A DNA stretch of 64,000 bases from Symbiodinium natans (taxonomy: Eukaryota > Sar > Dinophyceae > Suessiales > Symbiodiniaceae), in NCBI GenBank assembly GCA_905221605.1, contig CAJNDS010000108.1, positions 145,001-209,000 of the forward strand, read 5' to 3'. Shown piece by piece: positions 62,895 to 64,000 of the stretch; the stretch's first letter is position 1; every line of letters starts with the position of its first letter. Below the pieces are notes generated by a model that was given only the letters and a program-made list of their open reading frames with translations, was not told the origin of the DNA and did no database searches. The translations under genes and the position numbers were made by a program.

Positions 62895-64000
62895 GCACTG
62901 TGGTGTGGGGGCGGGCTGGGCAGAAAGGGCAGCAGTCGAGTCCCTTGTGAACAAATAGAAGGAGGAGACAAGGCAGCAAGAACCCCACGGGAGAAGAGAC
63001 GCATTGTGCTGTCCGCGAGACACCTCCACATGAGGACCGCGGCAGCTGACGTCCATAGCGAGGCCTCTCGGAGGTGGGCAGAGGATGGGGATGGGACGGC
63101 TAATGATGCTTGAAATGCCTCTTATTGCCATCTTGGGCTCTACGGTCCATGGGGTAGATGTGAGATGGGCTCGGGGTTTTGGGAACCATTTCAGGGCACC
63201 TTTGGCCACCTTTCAGGTCTGTGGGGTACCTGGAGCTCGTGGTCAATCAACATGCTATTGTACAGGATTGGTGCACTTTGTTGCTCTGGTCTCCTGCCAG
63301 GATGGGTAGCTTCTGGCCCGTCGTCACCCTGGGGCCTTTCTGAAGTATCGAAGCAGCGCAGCATTGGCTCTGAGTCTCTGAGGTGCTTGCAGCTGCACGG
63401 CAGAAGGGCTCCGAGGTGAACCCTCACCGGCCTCGCTTGTAGTAGCTTCCTGCGGTTGGTCATGTGATGAGGTCTTTGCGCAGCTCCCTTCCGAGGTTGG
63501 GCGACGGGGGCCAGCGGGGGGACAAATCTGGGCGTGGTGTTTTGACATGAAGCAGGTCACACAGCCGATGCAGGGCGGCCTGCAGGCGGCACAGGAGACG
63601 GCCAGAGGTCGACGCATGCATAGAGACCGTTTAACGGCTTAACGGGGTATGAAACCGCTTCAGAGTGTGTGATTCCATGAAATCACGAAAGCTAGCTCTT
63701 TAGGAGCTTGCGGGAGTTCTTGTTTACCAGTTTGTTCTTGGGTCAAACAGCACTCAGGGGCCTTAATCTCCGATATATCGGAGGTTTAAGCTGCCATGGG
63801 GGGGGGGGGGCCCCCTGTGACCACACAAGAAATCCTTGGAGGCTGGCGAGGGGGAGCCCCATGTTCCCGATAAGGTTGGGGGGGGGGGTCCCCCCCGCCC
63901 CCCCCCTTAGGTCAGCATTGTTACAAAATATTTCAGGGCTTGTCTACATGACTGAGCAGCGCGGTCTTCACACCTGCGCCCTAGCTTTCGTTCGCCCTGC
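62895..64000. other. Downstream region without a recognised gene
   Basis: Short ORFs on both strands, none with a domain. The last 250 bases contain G and C homopolymer runs. The next gene, if any, lies beyond the right edge. Confidence 0.45.
63797..63907. repeat. Poly-G/poly-C tracts able to pair
   Basis: A run of 14 G (about 63797-63810) followed by C5, then G10-T-C7-G-C9 at about 63879-63905. The adjacent G and C runs could form a hairpin and are also prone to sequencing error. Confidence 0.8.

Overview
The window looks like nuclear DNA of a eukaryote, most likely a dinoflagellate (Symbiodiniaceae or a relative). This is an inference from four things visible in the sequence. First, genes are split into many short exons, several only 17-32 bp. 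Second, where a known protein family fixes the reading frame across an intron, most introns start with GC rather than GT: of about 43 introns I could place, about 31 are GC-AG, 10 GT-AG and 2 GA-AG, and the exon after the acceptor nearly always starts with G (AG|G). Third, plant-type telomere repeats (TTTAGGG/CCCTAAA) occur inside introns. Fourth, every gene I could identify reads on the + strand, as in dinoflagellate unidirectional gene arrays. No operon, CRISPR, rRNA or tRNA was found.

Layout, left to right, all on +. 1-1365: part of a coiled-coil, single-pass membrane protein with a Pro/Ala-rich tail. 2779-3113: the last two exons of a small tail-anchored protein. 8249-8860: a RING-H2 (E3 ubiquitin ligase type) finger split over three exons. 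9714-11810: a YTH-domain RNA reader split into micro-exons, possibly with a Pro-rich tail at 12495. 14680-15050: exons of an unrecognised coiled-coil protein. 15382-23089: a cytosolic carboxypeptidase (M14, AGBL/CCP type, tubulin deglutamylase family) with its catalytic residues present. 23724-25183: an acidic then basic, probably nuclear protein with its stop codon. 29740-30415: a 676-bp element with inverted arms and a 5-bp target duplication. 31.5-33.8 kb and 34.9-36.9 kb: two unrelated tandem arrays of exon-like modules. 37.2-40.3 kb: coiled-coil exons. 41.5-42.85 kb: a 1.35-kb CA-rich satellite. 42982-47795: a six-bladed YWTD (LDL-receptor class B) propeller. 55097-56237: exons of an unrecognised protein. 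57073-60214: a PARP catalytic domain through its stop codon. 62582-62894: the last exons of an unrecognised protein.

The genes do not form one pathway. They are ordinary eukaryotic functions (ubiquitin transfer, m6A reading, tubulin side-chain trimming, ADP-ribosylation, a lipoprotein-receptor-like propeller) strung head to tail.

The most unusual structure is that three separate single exons or exon candidates (near 25.1, 43.2 and 54.85 kb) are each bracketed by a CCCTAAA array upstream and a TTTAGGG array downstream. In the transcript these arrays would pair and loop the exon out. A hairpin mini-element with a 7-bp target duplication (16835-16911), a diverged relative of it, and strongly AT-rich islands are further signs of mobile or foreign DNA in the introns. 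Long stretches between the recognised exons could not be assigned.
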